Positions 24,791-33,222 of a DNA stretch of 36,428 bases are shown here, piece by piece. Numbering within the stretch: position 1 is the stretch's first letter; each line of letters opens with the position of its first letter. This stretch comes from Curtobacterium sp. 9128 (GTDB lineage Bacteria; Actinomycetota; Actinomycetes; Actinomycetales; Microbacteriaceae), in assembly GCF_007673775.1 (NCBI RefSeq), contig NZ_VEAF01000009.1, positions 1 through 36,428 on the forward strand, in the 5' to 3' direction. A program made the translations under genes and the position numbers. The notes below the pieces were generated by a model, which saw nothing but the letters and a program-made list of their open reading frames with translations, did not search any database and was not told the origin of the DNA.

Positions 24791-26536
24791 GTGAGCGGGA
24801 CGACACCGGCAGGACGTGTCGCGTTCGACGTCGACGAGATCCCCTTCTCGACCCGCGGCGCGTGGCTCGACCTCTCCCGGGTGACGGCGCTGCACCACCG
24901 CGCACCGGACGTGCACCTGGTCTCCCACCAGAACGGTCACCGGAACGGGCTCACCGGAGTCCTCCGACTCCGACCGGTGACGGCGGACGGGACGCCCGTC
25001 GCCACGACCGTCAGTGCCGACAGCAGCGTGCTCACGTGGTCCGCCGACGACGGCGCCGTCGAAGCGACGTTCGACGGCCCCGACGCCCTCCGGTTCCGCG
25101 GTCGCGGCCTCGCGCTCCGGTTCGAGGACGCCGCCGAGGTGCTGACCCCGTTCACTGGGACGTACCTCTACGAGGACCCGGCGACGGGCACCTGCCAGTT
25201 CACGTCGTACGAGACCGGGCTGCGGTACCGCATCACCGTGCTGCACGGAGCCGTGGTCACGCACGACCTCGGGGTCACCGGATCGGCACGCCGGTGGGTG
25301 CAGCCCGAGGGAGACACGTGGGAGGTCGCCGTCGAGGAGCTCACGGCAGCGGCGGCCCCGTTCCGGTCCACCGCGACGTTCGACGAGGTGGTGACGGCGG
25401 CCGACAGCCGATTCACCGCCTACCTCGACCAGCACGCCGGGTGGCGGACGGACCACACCCCGGCGGCGGCGACGGCAGCGTGGGTGCTGTACACGAGCAC
25501 GGTCGCCCCGCGGGGGTTCCTCCGACGTGAGGCCGTGCTCATGTCGAAGCACTGGATGGACAAGGTCTGGAGCTGGGACCACTGCTTCAACGCCCTCGCG
25601 CTCGCGTCCGGTGACACCCGGGCGGCACGCGACCAGTTCCTCACTCCGTTCGACCACCAGACCGACCTCGGCGCGCTGCCCGACTCGGTGTCGCACTCGG
25701 AGGTGCTGCACAACTACGTCAAACCACCGATCCACGGGTGGACCTCCGCCCTGCTCCACGACCGCGCCGAGCTGACACCTGCGGACAGTCACGAGGTGTA
25801 CGACGCGCTCGCGCGCTGGACCCGCTTCTGGCTCGACCACCGGCGCGCCCCGGGCAGCGCCCTGCCGTACTACCACCACGGCAACGACAGCGGGTGGGAC
25901 AACTCCTCCGTGTTCGACCTCGACCGGGTCGTCGAGAGCCCGGACCTCGCCGCGTTCCTGGTGCTGCAGCTCGAGGAGCTCGACCGGCTCGGGACGGCGC
26001 TCGGCGAGGAGACGGAGCACTGGAGGGCGGAGTGCGAGCGGATCCACGAGGCGCTCCTCGGACTCTGGGACGGCACGCACTTCCGCGCCCGCTCGGTCCG
26101 GACCGGTGCGCTCGCCGGCACGACGAGCCTGCTCACCGCCCTGCCCATCGTGCTCGGGTCCCGGCTGCCGGACGACGTGGCGGACGGGCTCGAGACCACC
26201 GTCCGCGCCCACCTCACCCGCTGGGGCCTCGCGACCGAACGACCGGACTCACCCCACTACGAGGACGACGGCTACTGGCGCGGACCCATCTGGGCGCCGT
26301 CGACCGTCCTCGTCGAACACGGGCTCCGGGCGGCCGGCCGGACGGCGCTCGCCGACCAGGTGCGCGATGCCTTCCTCACGCTCTGCGAGGCACACGGTTT
26401 CGCGGAGAACTTCGACGCACGGTCCGGTGCCGGTCTGCGCGACCGCGCCTACACCTGGACCGCGAGCGCCTACCTGCTGCTGGCGCGGCACCGTGCCGAG
26501 GCCGAACGCACCCCACGTCCCAGGAGGACATCGTGA
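24791..26536 (+). CDS. GH63/MGH1-like glycoside hydrolase
   Basis: The product is 581 residues and has no signal peptide, so it is cytoplasmic. Residues 1-215 look like a beta sandwich and 225-565 like an (alpha/alpha)6 barrel. Characteristic motifs are MSKHWMDKVWSWDHCFNALA (251-270), GNDSGWDNSSVFD (364-376), DGYWRGPIWAPSTVL (493-507) and AENFDARSG (538-546). By analogy with GH63, an aspartate in GWDNS (D370) and E539 would be the acid and base. The GTG start is 4 bp after the permease stop. The neighbours suggest an arabinose- or galactose-containing oligosaccharide as substrate, although GH63 relatives act on alpha-glucosides and mannosylglycerate. The precise activity is open. Confidence 0.82.
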   Translation: MSGTTPAGRVAFDVDEIPFSTRGAWLDLSRVTALHHRAPDVHLVSHQNGHRNGLTGVLRLRPVTADGTPVATTVSADSSVLTWSADDGAVEATFDGPDALRFRGRGLALRFEDAAEVLTPFTGTYLYEDPATGTCQFTSYETGLRYRITVLHGAVVTHDLGVTGSARRWVQPEGDTWEVAVEELTAAAAPFRSTATFDEVVTAADSRFTAYLDQHAGWRTDHTPAAATAAWVLYTSTVAPRGFLRREAVLMSKHWMDKVWSWDHCFNALALASGDTRAARDQFLTPFDHQTDLGALPDSVSHSEVLHNYVKPPIHGWTSALLHDRAELTPADSHEVYDALARWTRFWLDHRRAPGSALPYYHHGNDSGWDNSSVFDLDRVVESPDLAAFLVLQLEELDRLGTALGEETEHWRAECERIHEALLGLWDGTHFRARSVRTGALAGTTSLLTALPIVLGSRLPDDVADGLETTVRAHLTRWGLATERPDSPHYEDDGYWRGPIWAPSTVLVEHGLRAAGRTALADQVRDAFLTLCEAHGFAENFDARSGAGLRDRAYTWTASAYLLLARHRAEAERTPRPRRTS

Positions 26537-28452
26537 CCATCACCCACACCACCGTCGCGGCCGGCCCGGTCGTCCCGTCCCGCGGGGCACTCCGACCGCT
26601 CCCGCTCGGCGACCTCCGCCTGACCGGTGGCTACTGGGCCGACTGGCAGCAGCGGAACGCGGACACCGTGATCCGGCACTGCGAGACCTGGATGGAGCGG
26701 ATCGGCTGGACCGGGAACTTCGACGCCGCGGCGACGGGTCGCCCCTTCGACCACGCGGGCATCGAGTTCGTCGACTCCGAGGTCTACAAGCTCCTCGAGG
26801 CGATGGCGTGGCAGCTCGGCGTCCAGCCCGACGACGAACTCGCCGGACGGTACGACCGGCTGGTCGAGCGGGTGGCGAGCGCGCAGGACGCCGACGGCTA
26901 CCTGCACACGAGCTTCGGTCGTCCGTGGCAGCGGCCCCGGTGGTCGGACCTGGAGTGGGGCCACGAGCTGTACTCGATGGGGCACCTCCTGCAGGCGGCG
27001 ATCGCACGGCTGCGCACCGCCGGCGGCGGACGGCTCGTCGACGTGGCCATCCGCGTCGCCGACCACCTGGTCGACGTGTTCGGGGAGGGCGGACGGGAGG
27101 CCGTGTGCGGCCACCCGGAGATCGAGCCGGCGCTCGTGGAACTCGGCCGGGCGACCGGCGACCACCGCTACGTCGACCTCGCGCGGACGTTCGTCGAGCG
27201 CCGCGGACGAGGGCTCCTCGCACCGATCGAGTACGGCCAGGAGTACTTCCAGGACGACGTCCCGGTCCGCGACGCCGCGGTCCTGCGCGGGCACGCCGTG
27301 CGGGCGCTCTACCTGGCCGCCGGCGCGGTCGACGTCGCCGTCGAGACCGACGACCCGGGACTCCTCCGCGCGGTCGCGACCCAGTGGACGAACACCGTCG
27401 CGAAGCGCACCTACCTGACCGGGGCGATGGGTGCCCACCACCAGGACGAGGCGTTCGGCGCCGACTTCGAGCTGCCGCCGGACCGCGAGTACGGCGAGAC
27501 CTGCGCTGCGATCGCCTCGAACATGCTCTCGTGGCGCCTGCTCCTCGCGACGGGCGAGTCGAAGTACGCGGACCTCATCGAACGCACGCTGTACAACGCG
27601 GTGATGGTCGCCCCCCGCGAGGACGGCCGCGCCTTCTTCTACGCGAACACCATGCACCAGCGCGTCGCGGGGACCGTCCCGCCGGAGGACGAGGTCAGCC
27701 GCCGAGCGCTCTCGAGCCTCCGCGCGCCGTGGTTCGAGGTCTCCTGCTGCCCCACGAACCTGTCCCGCACCCTGGCGAGCGTGCAGACCGTGTTCGCCAC
27801 GGTCAGCGACGACGGGCTCCAGCTGCACCAGTACGGCGACTACGAGGTCGACACCGTGGTCGGTGACGGCGCCAGGGCGGCGTTCTCGGTGCGCTCCGAC
27901 TGGCCGCGCTCCGGACGGGTGGAGATCTGCGCCACCGCGGACTCGGACGGCCCGCTCGCCCTCCGACTGCGGGTGCCGTCCTGGTCGTCGGGAGCCACGC
28001 TCACCGTGGCCGGCCAGGCGGTGCCCGTGGAGGGCGACACCGTCACCGTGACGCGGGACTTCGCCGTGGGCGACCGGATCGAGCTCGTCGTCCCGGTCTC
28101 CGCACGGATCACCGTGCCGGATGCCCGCATCGACGCGGTCCGCGGGACCGTCGCGGTCGAGCGTGGACCGCTCGTGTACGCCCTCGAGTCCCTCGACGCC
28201 GGGGTCGACGTCCGCGACGTGCTCGTGCCGGCCGGTGCCGAGCCGGTCGACCACGGGGCCGACGACGTCCGGCTGCCCGTCCGCACCCACGTCGTCCCGG
28301 AGCCCACCGGACTGCCGTACCGCACCGACGCCGACATCGACGTCGACGCCGGGACGGTCTCGACCGAGCCGCGCGAGGTCCGCCTGGTGCCGTACGCGAC
28401 GTGGGGCAACCGCGGTCCCTCGACCATGCGGGTCTTCCTGCCCGTCGGGTAG
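26533..28452 (+). CDS. GH127 beta-L-arabinofuranosidase
   Basis: The product is 639 residues and cytoplasmic. It would cleave non-reducing beta-L-arabinofuranosyl groups. All four zinc/catalytic residues of the family are visible: E322 and C324 in YGETCAA, and C405 and C406 in SCCPTN, corresponding to Glu338, Cys340, Cys417 (nucleophile) and Cys418 of Bifidobacterium longum HypBA1. The catalytic (alpha/alpha)6 barrel is about 25-440, with beta sandwiches after it. The GTG at 26533 overlaps the previous stop (GTGA) and follows AGGAGGA. The frame is open far upstream, but that part is antisense-like coding inside the previous gene. This enzyme identifies the operon as an arabinoside-use system. 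Confidence 0.93.
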   Translation: MTITHTTVAAGPVVPSRGALRPLPLGDLRLTGGYWADWQQRNADTVIRHCETWMERIGWTGNFDAAATGRPFDHAGIEFVDSEVYKLLEAMAWQLGVQPDDELAGRYDRLVERVASAQDADGYLHTSFGRPWQRPRWSDLEWGHELYSMGHLLQAAIARLRTAGGGRLVDVAIRVADHLVDVFGEGGREAVCGHPEIEPALVELGRATGDHRYVDLARTFVERRGRGLLAPIEYGQEYFQDDVPVRDAAVLRGHAVRALYLAAGAVDVAVETDDPGLLRAVATQWTNTVAKRTYLTGAMGAHHQDEAFGADFELPPDREYGETCAAIASNMLSWRLLLATGESKYADLIERTLYNAVMVAPREDGRAFFYANTMHQRVAGTVPPEDEVSRRALSSLRAPWFEVSCCPTNLSRTLASVQTVFATVSDDGLQLHQYGDYEVDTVVGDGARAAFSVRSDWPRSGRVEICATADSDGPLALRLRVPSWSSGATLTVAGQAVPVEGDTVTVTRDFAVGDRIELVVPVSARITVPDARIDAVRGTVAVERGPLVYALESLDAGVDVRDVLVPAGAEPVDHGADDVRLPVRTHVVPEPTGLPYRTDADIDVDAGTVSTEPREVRLVPYATWGNRGPSTMRVFLPVG

Positions 28453-28532
28453 GCGAGCCGACGACGGGGGCCGCACCGAGCCTCCCGTCCGGTGCGACGC
28501 GACCGGCCCACGACGAGCCGAGAGGAGGAGCG

Positions 28533-28754
28533 ATGACGCTCGAGGGCCCCGAGAAGCCGACCATCTACGACGTGGCGCTCGTCGCCGGGGTGTCGCACCA
28601 GACGGTGTCCCGCGTCCTGAACCGCCCGGAGACGGTGCGGCCGGCCAACCGGCACCGCGTCCTGGCGGTCATCGCCTACCTGGGCTACGAGCGGAACGCC
28701 GAGGCGGAGCGCCTCGGACGGCTCCACAAGCACCCCGCCGACAGCGCGGAGTGA
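28533..28754 (+). CDS. Stand-alone LacI-type DNA-binding domain, 73 aa
   Basis: The product is only 73 residues: TIYDVALVAGVSHQTVSRVL (about 10-29) is a full LacI helix-turn-helix, followed by RPANRHRVLAVIAYLGYERNA and a short charged tail. The sugar-binding domain of about 270 residues is absent. No remains of it are found downstream in any frame, because the next gene starts 47 bp later. ATG 28533 follows AGAGGAGGAG, an excellent ribosome site, so it appears to be expressed. It could compete for LacI operators, dimerise weakly through the hinge, or heterodimerise with the upstream LacI protein. It may instead be a truncated remnant, but the tidy placement argues against that. Confidence 0.8.
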   Translation: MTLEGPEKPTIYDVALVAGVSHQTVSRVLNRPETVRPANRHRVLAVIAYLGYERNAEAERLGRLHKHPADSAE

Positions 28755-28801
28755 CCACACCACCGCACCGGGACCACCCGGCGCACCACGAGGAGGAAGC
28801 A

Positions 28802-30571
28802 ATGACGCATCTTCGAACACCGGACCGACCCGCACGACGCCGGGGCCGACCACGCCGGGCCGCAGCGGTCCTCGCCGCACTCGCCGTCACCGGGACGGCT
28901 GCCCTCGGGCTCGGGTCCACCGCACCCGCCTTCGCTGCCGGCACCACGCTGACGGTCAACGTGGGGACCACGGTCCGCCCCGTCACCCACGTCGCCGCCG
29001 GCGGCCTGTACGGCGTCGACACCGGCAGCACCCCGCCACTGAGCCAGCTCTACCCGCTGCACGTGAACACCTTCACGCAGCCGCCGCCCGGCACACAGCA
29101 GCTCGGCAACGGAGCGACGAGCCCCTGCTGCGACGGCCTGCAGGTCGCCGGGAAGATCACCGACGCCGGCGGTCAGCAGTACCTCAGGCTCCCGGACGTC
29201 TTCAGCACGTTCCCCTACAACTGGGTCAGCTGGCCGGACTGGGAGTCGAAGATCCGGACGATGATCACGGCACGGGTCAACGCGACCAGCACCACGAACA
29301 TCGCCGGGTACGAGATCTGGAACGAGCCGGACGCCAACTGGACGACCAGCACGAAGAACGACCCGAACGCCGGCAGCTACCTCGACATGTGGACCCGGAC
29401 CTACCGGGACATCCGCGCGATCGACACGCTGACCCCGATCATCGGACCCGGTGCCAGCAGCTACGACCACGCCTTCATGCTCTCGTTCATGACGAACGCG
29501 AAGAACACGGGCACGCTGCCCTCCGTCGCGGTGTGGCACGAGCTCGGGGACTTCAGCTACCAGGACGTGCAGGCACACGTCACCGACTTCCGTTCCATCG
29601 AGGACTCCCTCGGCCTGCCGCACATCCCGATCTCGATCAACGAGTACGCCTCCCCGGGGCAGGTCGACCAGCCGAGCATCGGCGTCCACTACATGGCGTC
29701 GTTCGAACGCGCCGGCATCGCCAACGCCGAACGGGCCTACTGGTACGAGGCCGGCACGATGGACGGGCTGCTGTACAACGACCTGCCGACCGCGTCGTAC
29801 TGGGCCTACAAGTGGTACGGCGACCAGTCGGGCAACGTCGTGCAGACCGTTCCCCAGTCCTACCTCGACGGTGTCGCGTCGTACGACGCGAGCCGGGAAC
29901 AGGTGAACGTGGTCTTCGGTGGTGACAGCGGATCGAACACCGTCCAGGTGAACGGCCTGACGGGGCTCGGCAACCAGGTCTCCGTACGGCTCTCGTCGAC
30001 GAACACCACGGGTCGCACGACGAACCAGGCCGCTCCGAACCTGCTCTCGACGACGACCTACACCGTCGTCAACGGTTCGATCACCGTCCCGGTCGCGAAC
30101 ATGGACGCCGTGGCGGCGTACCAGCTGCTCATCACGCCCACCACCGGAGCGCCGACGTTCCAGCAGACGTACGAGGCGGAGAACGCGACCGTCGTCAACG
30201 CGAGTCGGTTGTCCTCGTCCACGGCGTCGAACGGTGGGTACGTCGGCCGCATCGACGGATCCGGCGACGCCCGGACGGACAGCTTCGTGGACTTCCTGGT
30301 CGACGTGCCGACCGCGAAGGCGTACACGATGACCATCCGGTACGCGAACGCGACGGGGGCGACCGCGACGCAGGGCCTCGCCTCCGACGGCGGTGCGTTC
30401 TCGACGGTGACCTACCCGCCGACCTCGTCCGGGTGGGGGAACCCGACCGGCAGTGTCGACACCACGGTGCAGCTGCACGCCGGGTACAACGTGATCCGAC
30501 TCGCCAAGGGATCGCCGAACTACGGCGGCGGCACCGGGTACGCCGAGCTCGACAGCATCCACCTGCAGTAG
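28802..30571 (+). CDS. Secreted GH39-like glycosidase with CBM35
   Basis: The product is 589 residues. A Sec signal peptide (1-45) ends at PAFA. The catalytic part (about 50-370) belongs to clan GH-A: acid/base E175 in EIWNEPDANW and nucleophile E281 in ISINEYASPG, with WYEAGTMDG near the end of the barrel. A beta-rich domain (about 370-450) follows, and the C-terminus (about 455-589, QTYEAENATVV to YAELDSIHLQ) is a CBM35-like carbohydrate-binding module. The nearest families by eye are GH39 enzymes, some of which act on arabinose-containing arabinogalactan side chains. ATG 28802 follows GAGGAGGAAG. It is the last gene of the operon and probably releases oligosaccharides for the importer. Confidence 0.83.
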   Translation: MTHLRTPDRPARRRGRPRRAAAVLAALAVTGTAALGLGSTAPAFAAGTTLTVNVGTTVRPVTHVAAGGLYGVDTGSTPPLSQLYPLHVNTFTQPPPGTQQLGNGATSPCCDGLQVAGKITDAGGQQYLRLPDVFSTFPYNWVSWPDWESKIRTMITARVNATSTTNIAGYEIWNEPDANWTTSTKNDPNAGSYLDMWTRTYRDIRAIDTLTPIIGPGASSYDHAFMLSFMTNAKNTGTLPSVAVWHELGDFSYQDVQAHVTDFRSIEDSLGLPHIPISINEYASPGQVDQPSIGVHYMASFERAGIANAERAYWYEAGTMDGLLYNDLPTASYWAYKWYGDQSGNVVQTVPQSYLDGVASYDASREQVNVVFGGDSGSNTVQVNGLTGLGNQVSVRLSSTNTTGRTTNQAAPNLLSTTTYTVVNGSITVPVANMDAVAAYQLLITPTTGAPTFQQTYEAENATVVNASRLSSSTASNGGYVGRIDGSGDARTDSFVDFLVDVPTAKAYTMTIRYANATGATATQGLASDGGAFSTVTYPPTSSGWGNPTGSVDTTVQLHAGYNVIRLAKGSPNYGGGTGYAELDSIHLQ

Positions 30572-30579
30572 GGGCTGCA

Positions 30580-30618
30580 CACGACGGGCCCGCTCCGCTC
30601 CGGAGCGGGCCCGTCGTG
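30580..30618. terminator. Strong terminator of the arabinoside operon
   Basis: An 18-bp perfect inverted repeat (30580-30597 and 30601-30618) with a CTC loop begins 9 bases after the glycosidase stop. The stem is G+C-rich, with no long U-tract, as is common in Actinobacteria. Confidence 0.85.
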
Positions 30619-30752
30619 CGCGGAAGGCGCATCCGTGTGCGGCCGTTCGCCGCGTCGGTGTGGCGCACGCTGTTCCGCTGAGGTAGACAGGTCGTGACGC
30701 CGAGCCCGAACCGACGGGGGACGCGTCCACCGCAGCCGGATCAGGAGGCACC

Positions 30753-30800
30753 TTGCAGCGCACAACGACGTCGTCCGTCGGGACGGGAGCCGCGCGATGA
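30753..30800 (+). CDS. Possible 15-residue leader peptide before the GT2 gene
   Basis: TTG 30753 has a perfect AGGAGG about 5 bases before it. It opens a frame encoding MQRTTTSSVGTGAAR, whose TGA overlaps the ATG of the glycosyltransferase gene (ATGA at 30797-30800). Such an arrangement would couple translation of the larger gene to the leader. A small conserved role has not been shown. The Shine-Dalgarno could also simply be the remains of an older start. Confidence 0.35.
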   Translation: MQRTTTSSVGTGAAR

Positions 30801-32821
30801 CCGCGATCGAGCTCAGCAGACAGGACCGCCGGCGCCTGACCACCGGGACCGCTCGGCGACGCATCGTCACCGTCCGCACCGTGGCGCTGCTGGCCTCCGT
30901 CGCCGGGCTGAACTACATCGTGTGGCGCTGGGCCGCCTCCGTGAACTGGCACTCCTGGTGGATCGCCGTCCCGCTGATCCTCGCCGAGACGTACAGCGTC
31001 ATCGACTCGCTGCTCTTCGCGTTCGGCGCGTGGAAGCTCCGCGAGCGTGGCGAGCCGCCGACGCCGCCGAGCACCGAGGTCACCGTCGACGTCTTCATCA
31101 CCACCTACAACGAGCCGATCGACCTCGTGGTCCGCACCGCACGCGCGGCGAAGGCGATCCGGTACCCGCACGCGACGTGGATCCTCGACGACGGCAACCG
31201 CCCCGAGATGCGTGCTGCGGCCGAGAGCCTGGGCCTCGGGGTGATCACGCGCGGGCAGGACTGGATCGACCGTCCGCGGCACGCCAAAGCGGGCAACCTC
31301 AACAACGCGCTGATGGCGACGCAGGGCGAGTTCCTGCTCATCCTCGACGCCGACCAGGTCCCGGACCCCGCGATCCTCGACCGCACCCTCGGCTACTTCA
31401 AGGACCCGAAGATGGCGCTCGTGCAGACGCCGCAGTGGTTCGAGAACGTCCCGGACGCCGACCTGCTCGGCAGCCAGGCGCCGCTGTTCTACGGGCCGAT
31501 CCAGCAGTCGAAGGACGGCTGGAACGCCGCGTTCTTCTGCGGGTCGAACGCGATCCTGCGCCGTGAGGCCCTGATGCAGCTCGGCATCTCCCGCTACGTC
31601 ACCGAGATCGAGGCCTCCGTGCACCGGACGCTCCAGACCTCGCGGAAGCTGCTGTCCCGAGCGCGGGAGACCGAGACCGACCCCCGCGTGCTCGGCGCCC
31701 TGGACGACGCCGAACTCGTCGTCGCCGAGGCCCGTGACGCGATCGGTCGGGGCGAGCCCCTCGGCGACGTCACCTACGAGTTCCAGCGTGGCATCGACGC
31801 CATCGCGTTCCGGTTCGCCGCCGCCGACCTCGAGTCCGTCCGCAACGACCTCGAGGAACTCGCGGCGATGTCCACCGACGCCGGCACCTTCGCCGGCCTC
31901 GACGACGCCGCGCTCGACGTGCTCGGACAGCGTGGGGCGTCCCCGGTCGCGGCGATCGAGGCGATCGCCGTGCTGGCCAGGGCCGTGGACGTGAACCGCG
32001 GTGACGAGGCGCAGGCGATCATGCCGCTGGCGACGATCTCCGTGACCGAGGACATGGCGACGGCGATGCGCCTGCACGGTCTCGGCTGGAAGTCGGCGTA
32101 CCACGACGAGATCCTCGCCAAGGGGCTGGCGCCCGAGGACCTGCCGACGATGCTCGTGCAGCGCCTCCGCTGGGCACAGGGCACCATGCAGGTGTTCTTC
32201 CGCGAGAACCCGCTCGTGCAGAAGGGGCTGTCGTTCGGGCAGCGGTTGATGTACTTCTCCACGATGTGGAGCTACCTGTCCGGGTTCGCCGCGATCGTGT
32301 ACATCGCCGCCCCGGTGCTCTGCCTGTCCTTCGGCGTGGTGCCGGTGCAGGCCTACAGCGTCGACTTCTTCGCCCGGCTGATCCCGTTCCTGGTGCTCAA
32401 CCAGCTGCTGTTCTGGGTGGTGGCCGCCGGGCGACCGACGTGGCGTGGGCAGCAGTACTCGCTGGCATTGTTCCCGGTGTGGATCGAGAGCGTCACGAGC
32501 GCCTTCGAGAACGTGTACCGCGGCAAGCCCCTCGGCTTCCGCGTCACCCCGAAGGTCCGCGACGAGACCGAGCAGAAGCCCCGGTGGGACCTGGTCCGTC
32601 CTCAGCTCGTCGCGATGGGCGCGCTCGTCGGCGCGCTGGTGCTCATCGGCATCCGGTACCTCGTCGGGCAGGCATCCGGCATCGCGCCCCTCGTGAACAC
32701 GGCGTGGGTCGTGTTCGACCTGTTCATCTTCAGCATCGTGATCCGAGCGGTGCTCTACCGCGGACCGGCGACGCCGGCGCAGTCCGAGCACGAGTCGAGC
32801 ACCGTGGGGGCCCCGCTGTGA
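30797..32821 (+). CDS. Cellulose-synthase-like family 2 glycosyltransferase
   Basis: The product is 674 residues and makes or extends a polysaccharide at the membrane. Two N-terminal transmembrane helices (about 24-45 and 53-76) precede the GT2 domain: TYNEP (103-107), DDG (131-133), DAD (184-186), TED (417-419) and QRLRW (455-459) are the BcsA-type UDP-sugar and translocation motifs. Four or more C-terminal helices follow (about 487-650). No PilZ domain is seen. DAD and TED are 233 residues apart, against about 97 in BcsA. The extra 135 or so residues (about 270-407) are helical and charged, so this is an unusual insert. ATG 30797 has GGGAG 7 bases before it. It heads a three-gene overlapping operon. 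Confidence 0.92.
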   Translation: MTAIELSRQDRRRLTTGTARRRIVTVRTVALLASVAGLNYIVWRWAASVNWHSWWIAVPLILAETYSVIDSLLFAFGAWKLRERGEPPTPPSTEVTVDVFITTYNEPIDLVVRTARAAKAIRYPHATWILDDGNRPEMRAAAESLGLGVITRGQDWIDRPRHAKAGNLNNALMATQGEFLLILDADQVPDPAILDRTLGYFKDPKMALVQTPQWFENVPDADLLGSQAPLFYGPIQQSKDGWNAAFFCGSNAILRREALMQLGISRYVTEIEASVHRTLQTSRKLLSRARETETDPRVLGALDDAELVVAEARDAIGRGEPLGDVTYEFQRGIDAIAFRFAAADLESVRNDLEELAAMSTDAGTFAGLDDAALDVLGQRGASPVAAIEAIAVLARAVDVNRGDEAQAIMPLATISVTEDMATAMRLHGLGWKSAYHDEILAKGLAPEDLPTMLVQRLRWAQGTMQVFFRENPLVQKGLSFGQRLMYFSTMWSYLSGFAAIVYIAAPVLCLSFGVVPVQAYSVDFFARLIPFLVLNQLLFWVVAAGRPTWRGQQYSLALFPVWIESVTSAFENVYRGKPLGFRVTPKVRDETEQKPRWDLVRPQLVAMGALVGALVLIGIRYLVGQASGIAPLVNTAWVVFDLFIFSIVIRAVLYRGPATPAQSEHESSTVGAPL

Positions 32822-33222
32822 GCGTCGAGTTCGACGTGCCGGCGACCGTGGAGTCGCTCGACACCGTGCAGGACCGGTTCGCCACGTGGTGGGACGGCCT
32901 CGGCATCGAGGACATGCGCCTCCGGTTCGCGCTCGAGACCGCACTGGCCGAGATCGCGGCGAACATCGTCGAGCACACCCTGCGCACGGACCGCGAGGTC
33001 GGCCGGCGGTACCGGGTCGAGCTCGACGCGACCGAGCGTGAGCTGACGGCGGTGCTCAGCGACAACGGGCTCCCGGTCGACATCGACCTCGGCGCGGTGA
33101 CGATGGCGGACGTCGACGCCGAGGACGGTCGCGGGCTCGCGCTCGCGATCGCCGCGCTCGACCGGCTCGAGCACCGGCACGAGGGCGGCCGCAACGTCTG
33201 GACACTGGTGTGCGAACGGTGA
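32818..33222 (+). CDS. RsbW-like anti-sigma-type ATPase
   Basis: The product is 134 residues with a GHKL ATP-binding fold of the RsbW/SpoIIAB type. The N box is EIAANIVEHT (E45 and N49), followed by LSDNGLPVDID (G1 box, D82 and G84) and DGRGLALAIAALD (G2 box, about 103-115). These proteins bind or phosphorylate anti-sigma antagonists and switch partners. No sigma factor or STAS antagonist gene is in the window. The GTG at 32818 overlaps the glycosyltransferase stop (GTGA), so expression is coupled. Its presence inside a polysaccharide operon suggests control of synthase output or signalling of its state, which is inference. Confidence 0.85.
   Translation: MSVEFDVPATVESLDTVQDRFATWWDGLGIEDMRLRFALETALAEIAANIVEHTLRTDREVGRRYRVELDATERELTAVLSDNGLPVDIDLGAVTMADVDAEDGRGLALAIAALDRLEHRHEGGRNVWTLVCER

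Noticed and set aside
25738..26532. N-terminal extension of the GH127 frame
   Set aside because: The frame is open because of third-position G+C bias, but the GH63-like gene is real in this region and GTG 26533 has a ribosome site.
28685..32944. A 1419-residue open frame on the minus strand
   Set aside because: It lies opposite the secreted glycosidase and the glycosyltransferase, which carry clear motifs. It has no recognisable domain.
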